Shown here piece by piece: positions 1-14,675 of a DNA stretch of 64,000 nucleotides (positions are counted from its first letter, which is position 1; each line of letters opens with the position of its first letter). The position numbers were made by a program, and so were the translations under genes. This DNA comes from Mactromeris polynyma. Its lineage: Eukaryota; Mollusca; Bivalvia; Venerida; Mactridae. The notes under the pieces were generated by a model, which saw only the letters and a list, made by a program, of their open reading frames with translations, searched no databases and was not told the DNA's origin. The stretch is from the NCBI GenBank assembly GCA_032209605.1, contig JASFXZ010000001.1:37328619-37392618 (forward strand). The letters run 5' to 3'.

Positions 1-3000
1 GATAGCATACAATCTTTTTTCTCGGAGCGGGGACCACGTGTTGCAGGAAATCTGAAATATTCTGCCAGAAAACCTACATGCGGTAGACAGTTTATGTCTG
101 AGAAACATTTCAAACATCTTCTGTAGCAATGAGATCACAACCACTGACTTAATATGATTTAACATTTTAAATACAAAAACTATTGTAACTCTTTTATGTG
201 TTAACTACTCTTAAAGGCCAATGAACTGAAATGGTATTACCTATGTTGATAAATCCTCAATTCATGTTTTTAAAGGTCGTACACCCCTACAACTTCGTGC
301 TTTTTATGTGTCGGAATTTTGTGTCAGATTGTGAGAAGGACTTTCTGCTGTTAAAAAACATCAGACTTATAAAAAAAATCTTCAGACTAACGGATATGTT
401 TGAAAAAGTTCCTTCCAACCAATACACCAGGTATAAGACCTTTTCCTTTGTCAAATGCAGTTATTTGTATACGTTGACTACACTTAATAAACACATATAT
501 TTATACTTACACCTCTTTTCTTGACCACGTTTTATGTATTTGCTTGACATAGATGCAACATTTTCTTAAAATTGCGACTGTGGCATATGTAATTCCAACC
601 ATAATATAGCTTCATACATTTTACTCACGTTGTTGACCCACTTCCACGTACCGCATTTGCACTCTAGAATAGCTATACTTTCGTTTGTTCATATCTAAAA
701 ACAGTTCTAATTTTGAACCATTCTGAAGTTCGATGCGTAACATTTTGTAACATTACTAATGTGTAGTAATAGCTTTTTCTGACTAATTGATCAGCAAATA
801 TAGATGACGTTGGAACTGTCAATTAATTAATTGCGTGTAGGCCCAACACAAAACAACTGCTGGTGAATACAATTTACTCAGACAATTGAATAATAACCAT
901 GATCAACAGAATAAATACTATTGATTGTTTTTTAATTGTTGATATGAAATACTAAAATCTTGTTAAAATATTAACCATTTATATCAAGAATATCATCCTC
1001 GTTGTTTAGTTAAGTGTCTAAAATTAGTGTATAGAATATGAAAAATGGATTCTTTCTCAACATTATGTTACAGTTTAAAAATAGACAGCTGTTTATAACG
1101 CTAATTACATGTCCATCCTAAACAACCAATTTGACCGTAAGTTTATATATATGTGTTTATTAACGTCTCTTCTTTGTACAAATAACAATTATATGCACAT
1201 AATGAAAACTATTTACTATGTACAAAGCATCTCTTAACTAGAGTTATAAATACCTAAAACATATACTACACAATACATACTTTTATAAACAATTATAAGA
1301 AACTAGAAACAAATGCTAATCTTGGTATAAAAACTAATTAAGGTAATACTTTGGATAAGAAACTTAAGTATCGCGCACAAGCAAGCATAAGTACAACATG
1401 TGGGTAAAAAATCGATTATCAGCTCTGTAAGACAGTAGATGAACTGATTAGCACTTGCCTCTAGTTTATAGGTAAAACAACAACAATATAAAACATGACT
1501 TGTAAAATAAAACATTCTGGTGTCAAGAATACTGCTACAGGTTTTGGCGCTTATTCGACACAGAGTTATATCAGATAAAATAAAGGACAACTTGTCTACG
1601 TCAGACATGATATTGAATGAAGGATTAATAGCATTAGCTTTTTCTAGCAATGGTGTCGTAACCTGTCATATAAGTTACAATATACTAATACATGTATTTC
1701 TGTTTCAACCATGTTACATGAGCAAAACGTATACCGACGTTAATTTTCCACAAGAGTTTCATAACTTCCTGTTTCTATTCTAATAGGAGCTACTCCACAT
1801 CAAAATTTGCTTAATTCAGAACTATGTTTCGATGCCATAATGACTTTACAGAAATGTTCTGATTTGTATTCCATTTTAAATTTACAATAACTTTGAAGCT
1901 TATTTCTCCGCCTGCCAGATATACCTTCGGTCTTATTAATACTTTCAAGCCAGTCATTTGAATGCAAACATATCATTTTATCATACACTTGCTTAACTAA
2001 GGTATATTTAGAAACACCGCATATTAAGTGTCACCGCATTACTGCAACCGTGCATAGGCAAGGCTGATAGATTTGCTCTGCTGATCCTCTCATAACTGTA
2101 AACAGTTGTGTAAATTTACCAGAAAGCCTTTTCTTATTAATTGAATTAGTAAACGTAGTTTGAACGACCGCGTAGGTTTGTGAATATATTTAGGCAGTTT
2201 GCGATAGTATTAACATATTAAAATAGTATCATATACCACAGTAGTAAGTTGCGTCTTTTTCATTCAGCGTTGAAGAATTTCACCTTGTCTCGTAACCGTC
2301 AACATTTGTGTAAAATTACCAGAATGCCTAAGAGAAGGTAAATGAGATATGAACACTTCTCTTTGTGATGAATGTATGGTCTGACAAAGAGGTGACCGGA
2401 CCAAGAATAATTATAGCTCTCACTCACCAAATTTGGGGGAAAACATAATTAACAAGAACTTAATTGTTGCCACAATGTTGATGGTCAGTATGTGTCCATT
2501 TCTTACAAACACGTACAAAGAAGAAAACATTAATTCTCGTAACGACAACAATAACAACGCCATTTTAAAGTCTAGAAGAATTTTCAAACGCCGTGTTTGT
2601 CAGTGGTAGAGGCGTCGATACAAACTTGAGTTCTTTTAAGCGTTATCTCGGTACTAAAATATCTCGACTATTCACCCTGTATTTACGTATAGAGCGTGAC
2701 AGCTAATTCCGAATGTAAAGAATTGTCATGAAAATGTAATTATTGTTACATTGTTAATTAAGATTTGTTTCTTCAAAGTCCGTTTAATGAGATAGTATTG
2801 GCTGATACAAAGTGAGTGACGGAGTATAATTGATTAGCAACGTGCTGAAAAACTATACAAAGCTATTAGATAAACATTTGCGATTCCAAAGAGATGAGGG
2901 ACTTAACTAGACTTAAAACTAATTACCAGCTATTTTCATTTCCATTGTATACCTGATTGTCGTCACTAGAGTGTAATACTCTTTTGAAGTTCAGCTAGAA

Positions 3001-3619
3001 ACAGTCTGTAATATCTTGAGTCGAATAGGCGCGTGTCTCTTTGTTGCTGTCTGCCATTAGGAGCTGCTGGGAGTTGTTTAGAGCTTTAAAGAACTACTGT
3101 ATTATTACAATTTAAGGCATAAATTTCAACTTAACGCATTTATATTTGTAAATACTAATTTAAAAGCGTATTTATCAAATTACAGAGAATCTCTGATATA
3201 AAGACCCTTAATGGCTGTTCTCACAAATGATCTTACTGGAGTGGTGGACATGAAGGAAAATGTAGACTTTATGCATGACATCCAAAACTTTTGTATACTC
3301 ATTTTAATCTACACTTTGTACTAACATTGATATAAGGAATTGGGAACATATTTAAATGATACGGGGAATTTGTTTGCCTCCTATCAAGGTTAAGAAATGC
3401 AAAAGATTTTAAGAGAGTCTACTTAAAACTTGTTATAAAACGGATGTCTCTGAAATCCCGTTCATTGAGAGCCATGAATTGTTTAAGTTGTGAAAAAAGG
3501 GAAATCAATATTTTGTTCACATAAAAATACGTCTTATGTATAGGAAACGAAAAAAAACCCGACCTACTAGTTTTATATCATTCTTTAATTCTTGCCACAG
3601 AACGTTTTATGATGTCCTT
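1..3619. other. Intergenic, no gene seen
   Basis: AT-rich sequence with frequent stops in all frames. No exon bounded by plausible splice sites and no recognisable domain was found. Two similar stretches about 190 bp apart share the phrase GTGTAAA.TTACCAGAA.GCC (near 2105 and 2305), which suggests an old local duplication. Nothing else stands out. Confidence 0.6.
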
Positions 3620-3735
3620 TGTGTGTCTTATGTCCCTCTCGCCTTTGTAATTGTTAACGTGTACACACATATTTTCTGGTAGTTTGGGGTGGCTGTGCAA
3701 TTTGTACGTGGCATTTTCTACTTGGCGTTTTTTTT
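3620..3735 (+). repeat. Dispersed repeat R1, copy 1
   Basis: This is one of seven copies of a roughly 120-150 bp repeat in the window. Shared features in order are GTGTCTTATGTCCC near the left end, then GGGTGGCTGTGCA, then TTTGTATGTGGCATTT and in some copies CAACCTCTTC. No tRNA-like A/B boxes and no terminal inverted repeat are visible, so the class is unknown. It may be the 3' end of a larger retroelement. Confidence 0.6.
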
Positions 3736-5904
3736 ATAAAAATGCAAAATAATTTAAGTTTTGAGTTTACTTGATGAATAAGGCTTTGCAGACATACACA
3801 ACCATTTTTATTCTATCTATTAAACAATGCTAATTTCGGATATCAATGTCATGACTTTATTATTACTTGTGAAGTAACTTAAAACAAACGTACTTACCAT
3901 AAAACTAACAACTAGTTTAAATATGTGAGACTCGAGACGTGAAAACGACATCCTGTTACAGTGTCTCGTAAACTAGAACTGAAATTGTGTTAACCAGACC
4001 AAATGTATTTTTGTTTATTCGCTAGCTTCGTAAGGGCCGAATAAATGTTTAATGTTTTTCAACAGTAATTTGTCTCCAAGTCTTAACTTTGGCTAAATTT
4101 CAGTAATTTAATTCTTTATTTGGGATTTAATTAACAATACACATGACAGCTACTCTTCGGGGACTCTGTAATTGTTATTTTGTTAGAGGTTTGTGTACGC
4201 TAACGCCGCCTAAAGACAGACAAGAAACGAACAGCGTATCAATAATAGGATCCATATACGTATTTATGCCCTATCTAGGGTCTTGGATAAAGATGCGATT
4301 CATTTTGTGCTATTATACAATCGACAAAATGTGTCAGACAGAAAAAAACCAAGACTTAAAATTCACACAAAACAGTTCACATAGCTACCGAAGATGAATC
4401 TCATGTAGTTATTGTAGTCATTAATAAGACCTTTTGTGGAATGCTGCCCTTCCTAAAAGCAGGCATTTTACATAACGATGCTCGAACCCAAGCAGCCCAA
4501 GGTGAATGTATAGTAATTTGAAGTCGGCAACTTTAACCCTTTGTGGTTATTGTATTATGATGATGACCTTTGCGAAACATCAAATTAATTTTTTAAATAA
4601 TGAAGTAAAAATATGCAAAAATTACGATGTTTTTCCATTGTGCAAATGACTGAATAACTATTATATCCACATTACAATAAAGTAATAACTGGAAGAAAAG
4701 GGGCCGTGGGTACACGCCTTCTTGTCGTCTCTGATCAGATCATATATAAAACTGTAGTTAAACTTACAAAAATCAGACAGTTTGTGTAAACATAAAGGTA
4801 ATGGAGAAATTGAATGTACGTCTTTGATATAACGTTCCACTTTGAAATCAGATTATTTATACAGCTACACGCGAGCTTGATTCGTAATATGAACATAAAA
4901 GGCTATCAGTGTGGTATAGATTTCATACCTAATTATGTGAATGTTTGTCCATTGAATTGAAATGTGGTACGAAGTTCCTTACGTGCACCGAGTTTCTTTG
5001 CCAAACTAACAAGAGAGTTCGGTTCATTTCATGTTTTGTTCACAGAATAATGACAAAACACTTCAAAAATAGGGAGCTAAAAAAGCAACTTTTCATGGAC
5101 GAGACAATGAAACAGACTCATAGCCTGTGTGGTATTATTACCCTATCAGAAAATAAAAATACATTTATATTTTGAATACGACTGCATTTGTTTTTTTAGT
5201 GACAAAAATGAATGAGAACCTGACCTGGTGTTAAGTTTGTCGACGTCAACGAAGAGTAAAGAAATAAATTCATTGACCGTAACCTTCGCCCAACAATATC
5301 TCAGCCCAACAATGAAGCTCTTAAGATGCGACAGGTTACCGTATGGAAGGCACCATTTACATAATAGGGTCATCTTACAAGGGTTCTTGGTGTACGGAAT
5401 AAAATATAGGATGGGAAGTGGTGTAATACAAAACCGGAACAAGAAATTGATACCAAAGAAAACAAAAATTGACATTTGGTTGGTAAAAAAAGATCAACAA
5501 ATCTCCACAGACTTGTAGATCGAACTTGCCTAAATCCATTTTGGGTCGGTAGTGACCAACAATCGTTACATCTCGGCAATGTTTTTATGTTGTACAACAA
5601 ATATAAACCTTCAAATTGCGCCGACCATCTTTTTTTAAAGATATTTCTTTTTACTTTTAAGTATGATTTTTTGTGAGTGGTAGAAGTATGCTGATTAAGA
5701 ATACACATCAAATTATATGCTAAAATGATGTTAGTGAAAATTGACCCGGAAAATCTTGTTTACTTTTCGCACACTTTTATTTTAGTAATTAATGATAATT
5801 AAGAGTCATTATAAAATCTACTAAAATCTGCCATTCTAAAACCCTCGACTTATGTATTAACACTTAAAGGCGACACTTCTTATTTCACCAATCATTTATG
5901 TATG

Positions 5905-6025
5905 TGACGTGTGTTCCTTTCGCTTTTGTTCAGTCTTTACGTTTATATTTGACGTAAATACATGTATGTTCGAGCCCCAATGTGCGTTGGGTGGCTGTGC
6001 ACTGTGGCATTGCCTGCTTGATTTC
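5905..6025 (+). repeat. Dispersed repeat R1, copy 2
   Basis: It carries GTGTTCCTTTCGC..TTTG, then TGGGTGGCTGTGCACTG and TGGCATT, in the same order and orientation as copy 1. It is shortened around the TTTGTATG segment. Confidence 0.55.
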
Positions 6026-9000
6026 TATATATTTATACACATTCAACCAATTATCAAAAGCACTGAGGACGCATATTTGTGCAGACTTTTAGTATCAATT
6101 TAAGTCCCTTGCTTCTGACATCTTCTTAAATATAAAATGTAACCTGAACTTCAACACTTTTGCCCCTAATAATGATACACACTTAATCTTTATCAGGTTG
6201 ATTCAGTTAACATTTCAATTATATTCCCCGTCTTCAACACAACAGTAACCGGTAGGGGAGGAGAACCAATTACTCATGACGTAAGCCACAACATGTCTAA
6301 TTTGTTTAAACCTGTTGATGGGAGACAGGACACATTTTCACTCAAGAAATCTTTTATACGTCCGTAAATATCACATTTAAGTGGGGTCACGCAGGTCTGA
6401 CACTAATGGTCATTGATGGTCATCATATGTTTGTAACAATTGGACAATGATTACTTCGCGACAAAGACGATGTCAATGAAGATGTTAAATTAATGTCGCA
6501 CACGTGGTTAGGTGATGACCGTCCCTCAATTTTGACTAGGACTTTGTTGACATATCTCAAGAGGAACAATCGAAATATTTCTACAGGAATTATTCCGGTA
6601 GAAAAAATTCGGACTAGTCCAATATCTCAAAGAGATAATTTTAATAAAACTTTAATTAACACCCCCTCTGTACCGTATGTCTTACATGAGTAGTTTGTAG
6701 TACTTCTTTGCAGAATTCTTCATGCAATGTGTTTTTTGGAGTGGCGGTGTACATTGAATATAAATGTATCATTAAATGTTGTCATTAAAATACACATTTA
6801 TAAGCTGCGTCACGACAAAACCTGTATGAGTGAATCTAACATATGATGAAGAAGCGTCAAAATGTACATAATTCTTTAAAAGAAAATATTCTGCTTTTCA
6901 AATAGAAAAACAAAATATGTAATACTTATAAATATTTCCTCGTTCGTTGAATTCTTTAAATCATAATTAAGCCCCCAAAACCGCATAGTTTGTGAATGTC
7001 CAAACTTTGATAAGGAAATACTCGACGTCAGAACCAACGGCACTAATACAGGTTTTGTTGTGGCGGCGCTCAGGAATAACATTGCGCGTATATATTAGTC
7101 ATTGATCTTTCACAAATCTAATCAGACATTGGGCAAGACAAAACATTACCACGCGTTTGTTCCTCCTCTTCAATATTGATTACTGTAAACCTGCCTGAGG
7201 AGAGGATTTTATGTATTATTTCATTAATGTGTCATCAGTGTTTTAGTACCTTTAGTAATGATTCTTACTTGACATGAGTTTTCATAATTTATAAATTTGT
7301 ATTATAATAGGTAGATGAATATATTATAGTTTCGATGTCTGTTAGCTGTTCTTGGTTTGAAGATAATCATTCGATAGTCGTTTTACGCCTTTGATTAATT
7401 GGAATGAGATAATATAATATATAGGAAGTCGAGCAGAAAATGACATATACAAAGCAGAATGATACATGCAAGAATACATAACATGTAAATAATTACAAAG
7501 GTAAAATGGAAAATAATAATGATATTAATAATGATGATGATATTACTAAAATAAATACAAATCTCTTTCAAGAAAGTAGTCACATCCACAGCTAAAATGA
7601 GTGCGTCCCCTTGGGAACTAGAAATATTATGTAAACAATATGCATATTTCATTTTGAAAACTCCACTTCACATGACTAATGTATCATCTAATGGTTATGA
7701 CACATTGCTCAAAGAGTAAATTAAAGAGTCATTCTGGTGAATATTAAACCAGACAAAGAATCCACTATTCGTAAATTATTATAATCTTATAACGTCTCAC
7801 ATATATTTGACGGATAGTTAATATGTTTTTATCATTTCTATTAAAGCTTTAATGTTCTCTTTATAGACCTTTTTGAATTATATGTTTATTTTTCTCAGTT
7901 AATCTCTTTTCTTCTTTCGTGGTTAATATACTTCAATGCAATAGGTTTAATTCATCTCAAAAGAATGTTTTAATTGTATAAAATTAAGCCTTTTGTGTAT
8001 ATATAATTTGTTGTAATTCACTATATGTCATGTCCACCAAATGGGAAAACCTTAAGAGTCAGTAGGGTGAATACAAAGCCATCACAACTTTTGTTATATT
8101 TCTTAAAATACTTTAATTGATTTTAAGTAATTTCATTTACACGCTCTTCTCTATTCTGTATGTCATTTTCAACTTCAAACATAAGCCGGGTGGGCCTTGC
8201 CGTCGTTAGGTCTCTATATATCCATTACACGGTATTAGTATGACGGAATAATCGTGATCTGCCAAAAGACTATACACCACTCTTTGATACGTGTTTGAAT
8301 AAACTCAGTGTTACAAAATTAAAACATCAAATCCATTTGAGTATCTCCACCACACACGAAGGTAAATGGAACTGTGAATACATTTTAAATATCACTTAAA
8401 TATATTTATTCATGGATGTATTGTTGTTTAAATTTACCCTATGTTCTATGAAAGATAATGTTTGATCCATTATATTTAAATCGGTTGTTGAAAAACAGTT
8501 TCATTCAACTAACCGTATGCCTCCTTTTGTCCGCTTGACAAAATTAAACGGATAAAAACTTACTAATTGTGGCGTAGACGACCCGGTATATGGTGGGTAA
8601 ACATTGAAGTGTTTTCAAGTTGTGTCGTGGAGACAAAATGCTGATAGGATTTGTCAAAGAACAATGCAACATACTAGTTTATTCATCAGTTGGGCTTAAT
8701 GGTAACTATTTAAGATTAAGTGTTTTTTGTATAAACAAGTAATGGGTTTTTTCACTTCTATCAACTGCATGATTAATTCATCGGTTATTTTTTATTGTGT
8801 GAAATATTAAACGGAACTTTGTGAGCGCATTATAAATACCAAAGCCTTTAATTAATTTAATGAGAGAAAACATTAATGGTAATTGTAAAAAGGGTTTATT
8901 CCCACAAGTTTAGTGGATTTTGTGGGCGGCTTTTTTCTATAAAATGCTTTGTAGATTTCAAACATCCAAATCATGTATTTGTTCTTCTGTAATAACACTG

Positions 9001-9504
9001 TGTCGATCTATGTTTACCATGAAAAGGTAGTGAAAACGTTACATTTTGAACGAGCTTGCCAAAGCAGTATATTTATGATTAATGTCAAATTTCTATTTAT
9101 TCGTGTTAGATTCAATTGTATTATAATTACGTTGTTTTTATGTTGTTTATTTCTTGTTGTTTGTCACGTTTGCATTATGTATCTACTTCAGGATAGGTAC
9201 GTTATTCGTTTGTCTTGTGGAACATATATAGTTTTAGAACATCGCATTCTAAACACTACTAAGAGTGCATACTGCGAAGCACAATATTTTTGCATTTTAG
9301 TGTAGAGACAGCCGTCTATGAAGTGTTTTGTTCACTTCCTTAAAATGATGGATAAATATGTCTCGACAAAATTGGTGTCGTTTTAATTGATCTCTGTAAT
9401 AAGTGTTAAGCAGCTCTTTAACAGTATTTGCTGAAACTGTAAAATGGTAACCACTATGACATTTAACAGATTACGACAGTCAGCAAAGTTCTTATGTGAC
9501 TTGA

Positions 9505-9630
9505 AAAAAAATGAATAGGGAAGTCTAGCAGGAAATACCACATACAAAGTGCACAGCCACCCATCATGTGACATTTAGTTATATACATTCAAGTTAACAA
9601 ATACATAGACTAAAGGGACAAGATACGAAC
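9505..9630 (-). repeat. Dispersed repeat R1, copy 3 (inverted)
   Basis: On the minus strand it reads GGGTGGCTGTGCACTTTG followed by TATGTGGTATTTCCTGC, preceded by a GT.TCTTGTCCCTTTAG segment. This is among the best-preserved cores of the family. Confidence 0.6.
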
Positions 9631-11565
9631 ATAAATGTTGCTTGTTTTCGATAGATAAATAAATCGTTGAATTCAGACACTGACAGAAGAATGTCCATGA
9701 ACTATAAGAATGATTGTTATTCTCGCGATATAATATCGTCAGAGGACATGAAACAGACTGTGATCATTTGAGAACAAACATGTTCACGTCCAGGTTTAGG
9801 TTGTTTCTGCACCGGGCTGTGTACACTCAATAATGTATTAGAAATGGACGGTATATTCTAGTGTTTTTCCTCATATAATTCCGGATAGCATCGGACAACA
9901 TAGGCAGTAGATAATATCTAGAGACTTTCAATGTAATAAATAAGCAATCAAGAATAATTAATAGTTTACAGAATCGCTAATCCGAGTATTTATGAACAAA
10001 TTATGCTCTGAATTAACGATGCGTGTAAGGTTGAAATTACCTTTGATTATTTCATGTTTGAGAAGTTCGATCTAACTTTGGTAAATTTAACCAAATTATT
10101 TATTTTATATTCACCGTCACTGTATCAAATGATTACAATTATGTAATTCAATACTTGGATTCTAACCACTACTAAGTAGTTCCTAATTCAGAGATTGTGA
10201 AGAACCTTTGCGGAATATGAATCCTTGAACGCAAGATCATAAAAATATCTAGAAAATTGTCATTTTTTTCAAATCTTCAAAAGAGCTGCATCATTGTTAA
10301 GCACACACCTTCAAAACAGGTCCACAAGTCAGAAAAATAAAACTTTTTCCACAAACAACTAAAACTAAAATACGCATAGACATATGTATAGAGCGTTTTT
10401 TGTAAAACAAGCGACTAGTCACAATATGTACCATGATCATACACATTTATCTCGTAGCTCCTGGAATTTGAAATATTTCTTTAAATTATTTGATAATGAT
10501 GATTCTATTATTCTTTTGAGACAAAAATCAGGGCAGATTTATAACTCTTTATACAGTGATTTGAACGTTAAGGTGTCTGGAAAGGGATGGAAAGTATTTT
10601 AGTCGACATTGGTGTAATGTACATGTTACTCGGCAAGTACGTATATAAATAGTTTGCTGGCCGTACCCCGATCGTACAATCGAAGTTGGCACCGACTCAT
10701 ATCTCAAAACTGCAAAGTAAGAATTGACCCAGCCGGTTTAAGTCGTCACGTTGAAATCACATACAACCATGCGACAAAGCTTGACCAGTATTCTGAGTGT
10801 TGATTTTTATGAAAAGGGTTCTACCAAACATTTCACTCACATAAAATGCCACCGGTTTCAACGCGATTGGTGATGTTAAAGAACTTGTTCTGTTAATCGT
10901 GAATAATCGAGTGTGTCATGCAAATGTAAGCGCTTCATGTTTTTTTGTTCAATAGATGATCAACAAAAGGCGTAATGTCTGTCAATACACTGTAACAAAT
11001 TGTCCATCAATAATGTAACAATAAAACTTCTCTATGGACCCCGCGTAGTCGATCTGAGAAACAAAACGAAACGTTCGGATCAAACGATTACGTGTTTATA
11101 GTTGAATTACATGCATAATTTAAGGCCATATCGCATGCATCTTTGTAGAATAGTTGGTCAATCAGTTTTATTCACCGATTTGAATTTTTATTTGTTTTAC
11201 TCAACGGCGCAAATGTTTTGGGCTACATGGTAAATATTTAATTTTTACGTCCTTCGTTGTACTTAATTAGTCTTCATCTTAGACGATCAAAGAGTTTGTA
11301 ATTGGCAAATTGTTCAAACAAAGAGTTGAATGTGACAATTATTAAAGCGTGTATTTATAATGTTTTGCCAACTATACGTGTGTTTTCCTGGATATTTTGT
11401 TTTGTGATATAGAGTGAAGAATTGACATAAACATCTAACGCCGAATGAAACTGGTTGTGTTCATAGGACACGGATGTCTCCGCTATAGGCTTTTTCAGTA
11501 TAATGCAAATATTTGTTTGTCAATGCTATATTATTTTAAAGCAATCTGAACAATTCCATCCATTA

Positions 11566-11945
11566 TTTCATGGGTTATAGATCGGAAACCATGTTTAAGT
11601 ATAAAACGGACAATAACCCCTCAAAAGATTGGTGGATTGTAACTGAAATCAAACTGGCCAATATGAATTGAACCCACCTATTAGTTCAAAGTTTTTTTTA
11701 TAAGAAACCAATTAATGTGTCGAAAAAGGGCCATAACTCAATCAAACATTGTTGGATTGAAGCCGAAATCGAGCTCGGCCTGTTTTTATGATCATATGCT
11801 TATGTGCACGATATGAATTGAATCCATCTATCCTTTCAATATTAATTGAACTGAAATCATTTTTTCGCACGAACATACGGACGGACTTGTGTAACACTTT
11901 ATGCCCCTTCGCCATTGTTCGAACGGCGGGGTCATAGAAACGTGT
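11566..11945 (+). repeat. Dispersed repeat R2, two adjacent partial copies
   Basis: Two neighbouring segments (about 11570-11700 and 11728-11945) share TGGATTG.A.C.GAAATC, ATATGAATTGAA.CCA and TTCAA. The second ends with ACGGACGGACTTGTG, TAACACTTTATGCCCCTTC and GGCGGGGTCATA. A third copy lies at 62750-62945. The ending, rich in ACGGACGG and closing on a GGGGCATAA-like phrase, resembles a repeat I remember as common in bivalve genomes. Its class is not evident from the sequence. Confidence 0.55.
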
Positions 11946-14675
11946 TAACGAATTATGATTATCAGTTTCAGTATTTTTCACTAATTTCACATAATGAGAT
12001 AAACAATTAATTACACAGATACATATTAGAGGGTCATTACAATGACAGAATAATAGTTAAATAATTGTCTGTAACATTTCTAATACTAAATTATTGGAGG
12101 TAATAAAAGTATAAATATGAAAACAAAATATATTGATTTTTTTAATAATAGATTTAACAAAGATGCACACCTTTCTATATTCGATGGTATTGTTATTAAT
12201 GCAAAGTATTTGGAAAGCTATTATATAGTGATTAGAAAATAGGAAAAGCCACATTGTAAAGATGCGTACATGGATGTAGCTCGGTAAGTTTGTAAACAAT
12301 TCGTTAACAACCAGGAGCTTGAACTTAACACAAGATCATTACTGCAAATCGATGCAGGGTATGCTAATGTTCGGTGTCTGGACCAACAGAGTGTATAGTT
12401 TGTTAATGTATTATACAAACTGTCATTACCCGTGAGATGAATTTGTCTCAATGTTCTGCAGGCGTTAATTTTCCTGATTTACAAAAGCTCGTAAGTTCTC
12501 ACACCGTTCAGTTCTAGAATCGAGAAAAATATAATAAACATTCGATGCTGCGGTCAAAAGTGATTTGCAAATGATGTTAACTGTTGGCTTGAATACTAAA
12601 TGAGTTCTTTATTCATCAAGGGGCATTTTATCTAAAGACCAATTTAGAGAGAACTATACCCGGGACATTTCCTACTTGTCAACTGTGCTATTATGCGGCA
12701 GTTTACACTTTCAGTAATCACTTTACAATGAAAATAATGACAGAAAAAAGGCCATCATTAGCTTCTACTTGAAAACATTTCACAATCGTAGAACAATAAT
12801 TTAAGATCATTTTTGAAGAGACGAATGCTGTAAATCATTAATTTACAATAAATTACCCTTAACTAGCGTTGAAAGACGCACATCCAGTACAATTTCCTTA
12901 CTCATTTAATCGCATCTTCCAGACGATTGTAGGAATTTAATCCAATCACGGAGACGATTGCTTCCTGTAAACGCTTGCATTTTCCCTCCGAGACGTAATT
13001 GTAGAAATGATCCGAAATGATTCTATAACGAGTGAGATTGTTTTCACGGGAATCACGCGCGAAAATCTAATGAAAGAAAATATTGACGCTCCCTGTAGGT
13101 TTTCTTAGAAAATATCGGCGTAATTTGTTGAGAAAATAAAGTGGTTAACAAAATTTCTGCGATTTACATATCTATGCCCAATTCTTCGAGCCGCTCATGG
13201 GAATCGTGAGTCGCATAAAAGTGATTTTTCAATCTAAATTTGCCTACTTTCTGATACTATGTGTTTGACGGGAAGACGGCGACACATTATTCACGCCTAT
13301 TAGCCTTGATTAATTATTTTAGGCATTGTTTCTAGAAACATTTATAGCAAACAAAAACCCGTCGATCTTGACCAAGACTAATTAAAGAGTGTTTACGTAA
13401 ACAGATATGTTACTTTATACAAGAATATGAGGTAACGGAGAGCACTTTGTGACCGCGGAGAGCTCGTGCCGCAAATTGCTCTCCAGTGCGGAGCACTCCT
13501 CCGCATAAGGCTTATTGTGAGCTACATGCGTTTACAAGCTTCTTCCTCATAAAGGTCGCATTAGCTTCTTAGGGAAATATATGCCTTGATTTTGCATGAA
13601 GCTCAGTTTTTCAATCAGCTGTATTTAATTTAATGGTAGATTGAAAATGAATGAAAGCAAAATGTCTTCTGAAATTCCTAAAAAGAGTATTTGACTTGTT
13701 TCGTCCGTTGTTGTCGTCGGTCGTTGTCTGAGTTACACTATTGTGTTCGTTTTCAATTTTGGCAAATGTTAGCGGTATTGAGCTGGATGTGTGCATAGAG
13801 TCTTGGCAAAACTGAATTTATTTTACAGAAAGCCAGCGGTCAAAAAAGATGTTGATATTGCCCACCTATCTGTTATCCGTTTATTTGGAAATGTTCTTTT
13901 GTGTCCTATCAATGCTCTACTGCAACTGTATTTGGGGCTACAAACGGACCCGATAATCGACCAAAATTATACAAACCCTCTAAGCTGAATCTTGGATCCG
14001 CCCCTCATTTCCGCTGATGATAGCTTTTTAGACTCCATAGAAATACAAATCAAATGACGTTCAATATGCCATCTGTAACGTAAAGAATTGTATGTTTGTA
14101 ACTACAAACACAGTTTGCGGATTGACCATGCATTTTCCCAGCATAAATCTTACTTTTGAGCCAGCCATGTGCGTACTCATAACTCTTACGGGTGAGCTAT
14201 ATGCTGAAATACCTCTATGGGGTCTGACAGAGCACACCTTTGTAATTTTCGGAATCTCGAGTACGTGTACGAGTACAGGGTATCTGATTATGTTTTCCAA
14301 CATATATTTTTATTTAAGTTTTACTTGTAAGATGTTTTGGTTTCCAAACGAATCTGATGCTTGGTAGAATTGTTGTTTAAAATACACTAATGTTTATGAA
14401 TAAAATACCTTACATCTCAAGTGAAAATAAAGTTTTACGATACGGGTTAAGTTAGAAATGGGTAGACCATTGCGTTTTTTATATTTTCTCTGAAATGCTG
14501 TCGGGATAAGAAAGTATTATCCGACCTCTACGTTGTCGACAGAAGATACAATAATAAAGTCATCGTATTTTATGTTTCTGAAATCCTCGGTCACCTTAAT
14601 TAGGAATTATCACGTGACATAGTGGTAATTTATTCTGAATACATTTAAGACAATGCAGTCTACGCTTTTATACTA
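11946..14675. other. Intergenic; candidate conserved noncoding block at 12890-13520
   Basis: No gene is supported. From about 12890 to 13520 base composition becomes more balanced and rich in CpG and short palindromic motifs compared with its surroundings. That is typical of constrained regulatory DNA near developmental genes, but conservation cannot be tested here. The remainder is plain AT-rich sequence. Confidence 0.4.
13390..13403. promoter_or_regulatory. Palindromic forkhead-type binding site (candidate)
   Basis: The 14-base palindrome TGTTTACGTAAACA contains two head-to-head copies of the forkhead core (TGTTTAC / GTAAACA). It sits at the end of a compositionally distinct block, about 8 kb upstream of the foxQ2 start. 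A single site of this length can occur by chance in 64 kb of AT-rich DNA, so its function is inference only. Confidence 0.3.

Larger units (their letters stand above)
3736..11565. other. Intergenic, no gene seen apart from two R1 repeats
   Basis: AT-rich DNA without a supported gene. Open frames here are short, lack recognisable domains and are not flanked by convincing splice signals. Only the two R1 repeat copies listed separately stand out. Confidence 0.55.

Noticed and set aside
5146..5711. Overlapping frames on both strands as a possible retroelement protein
   Set aside because: No reverse transcriptase, integrase or gag motif is readable in any frame.
14061..14367. Opposed frames of 80-91 residues
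   Set aside because: No domain, no splice context and no sign of codon bias; likely chance.
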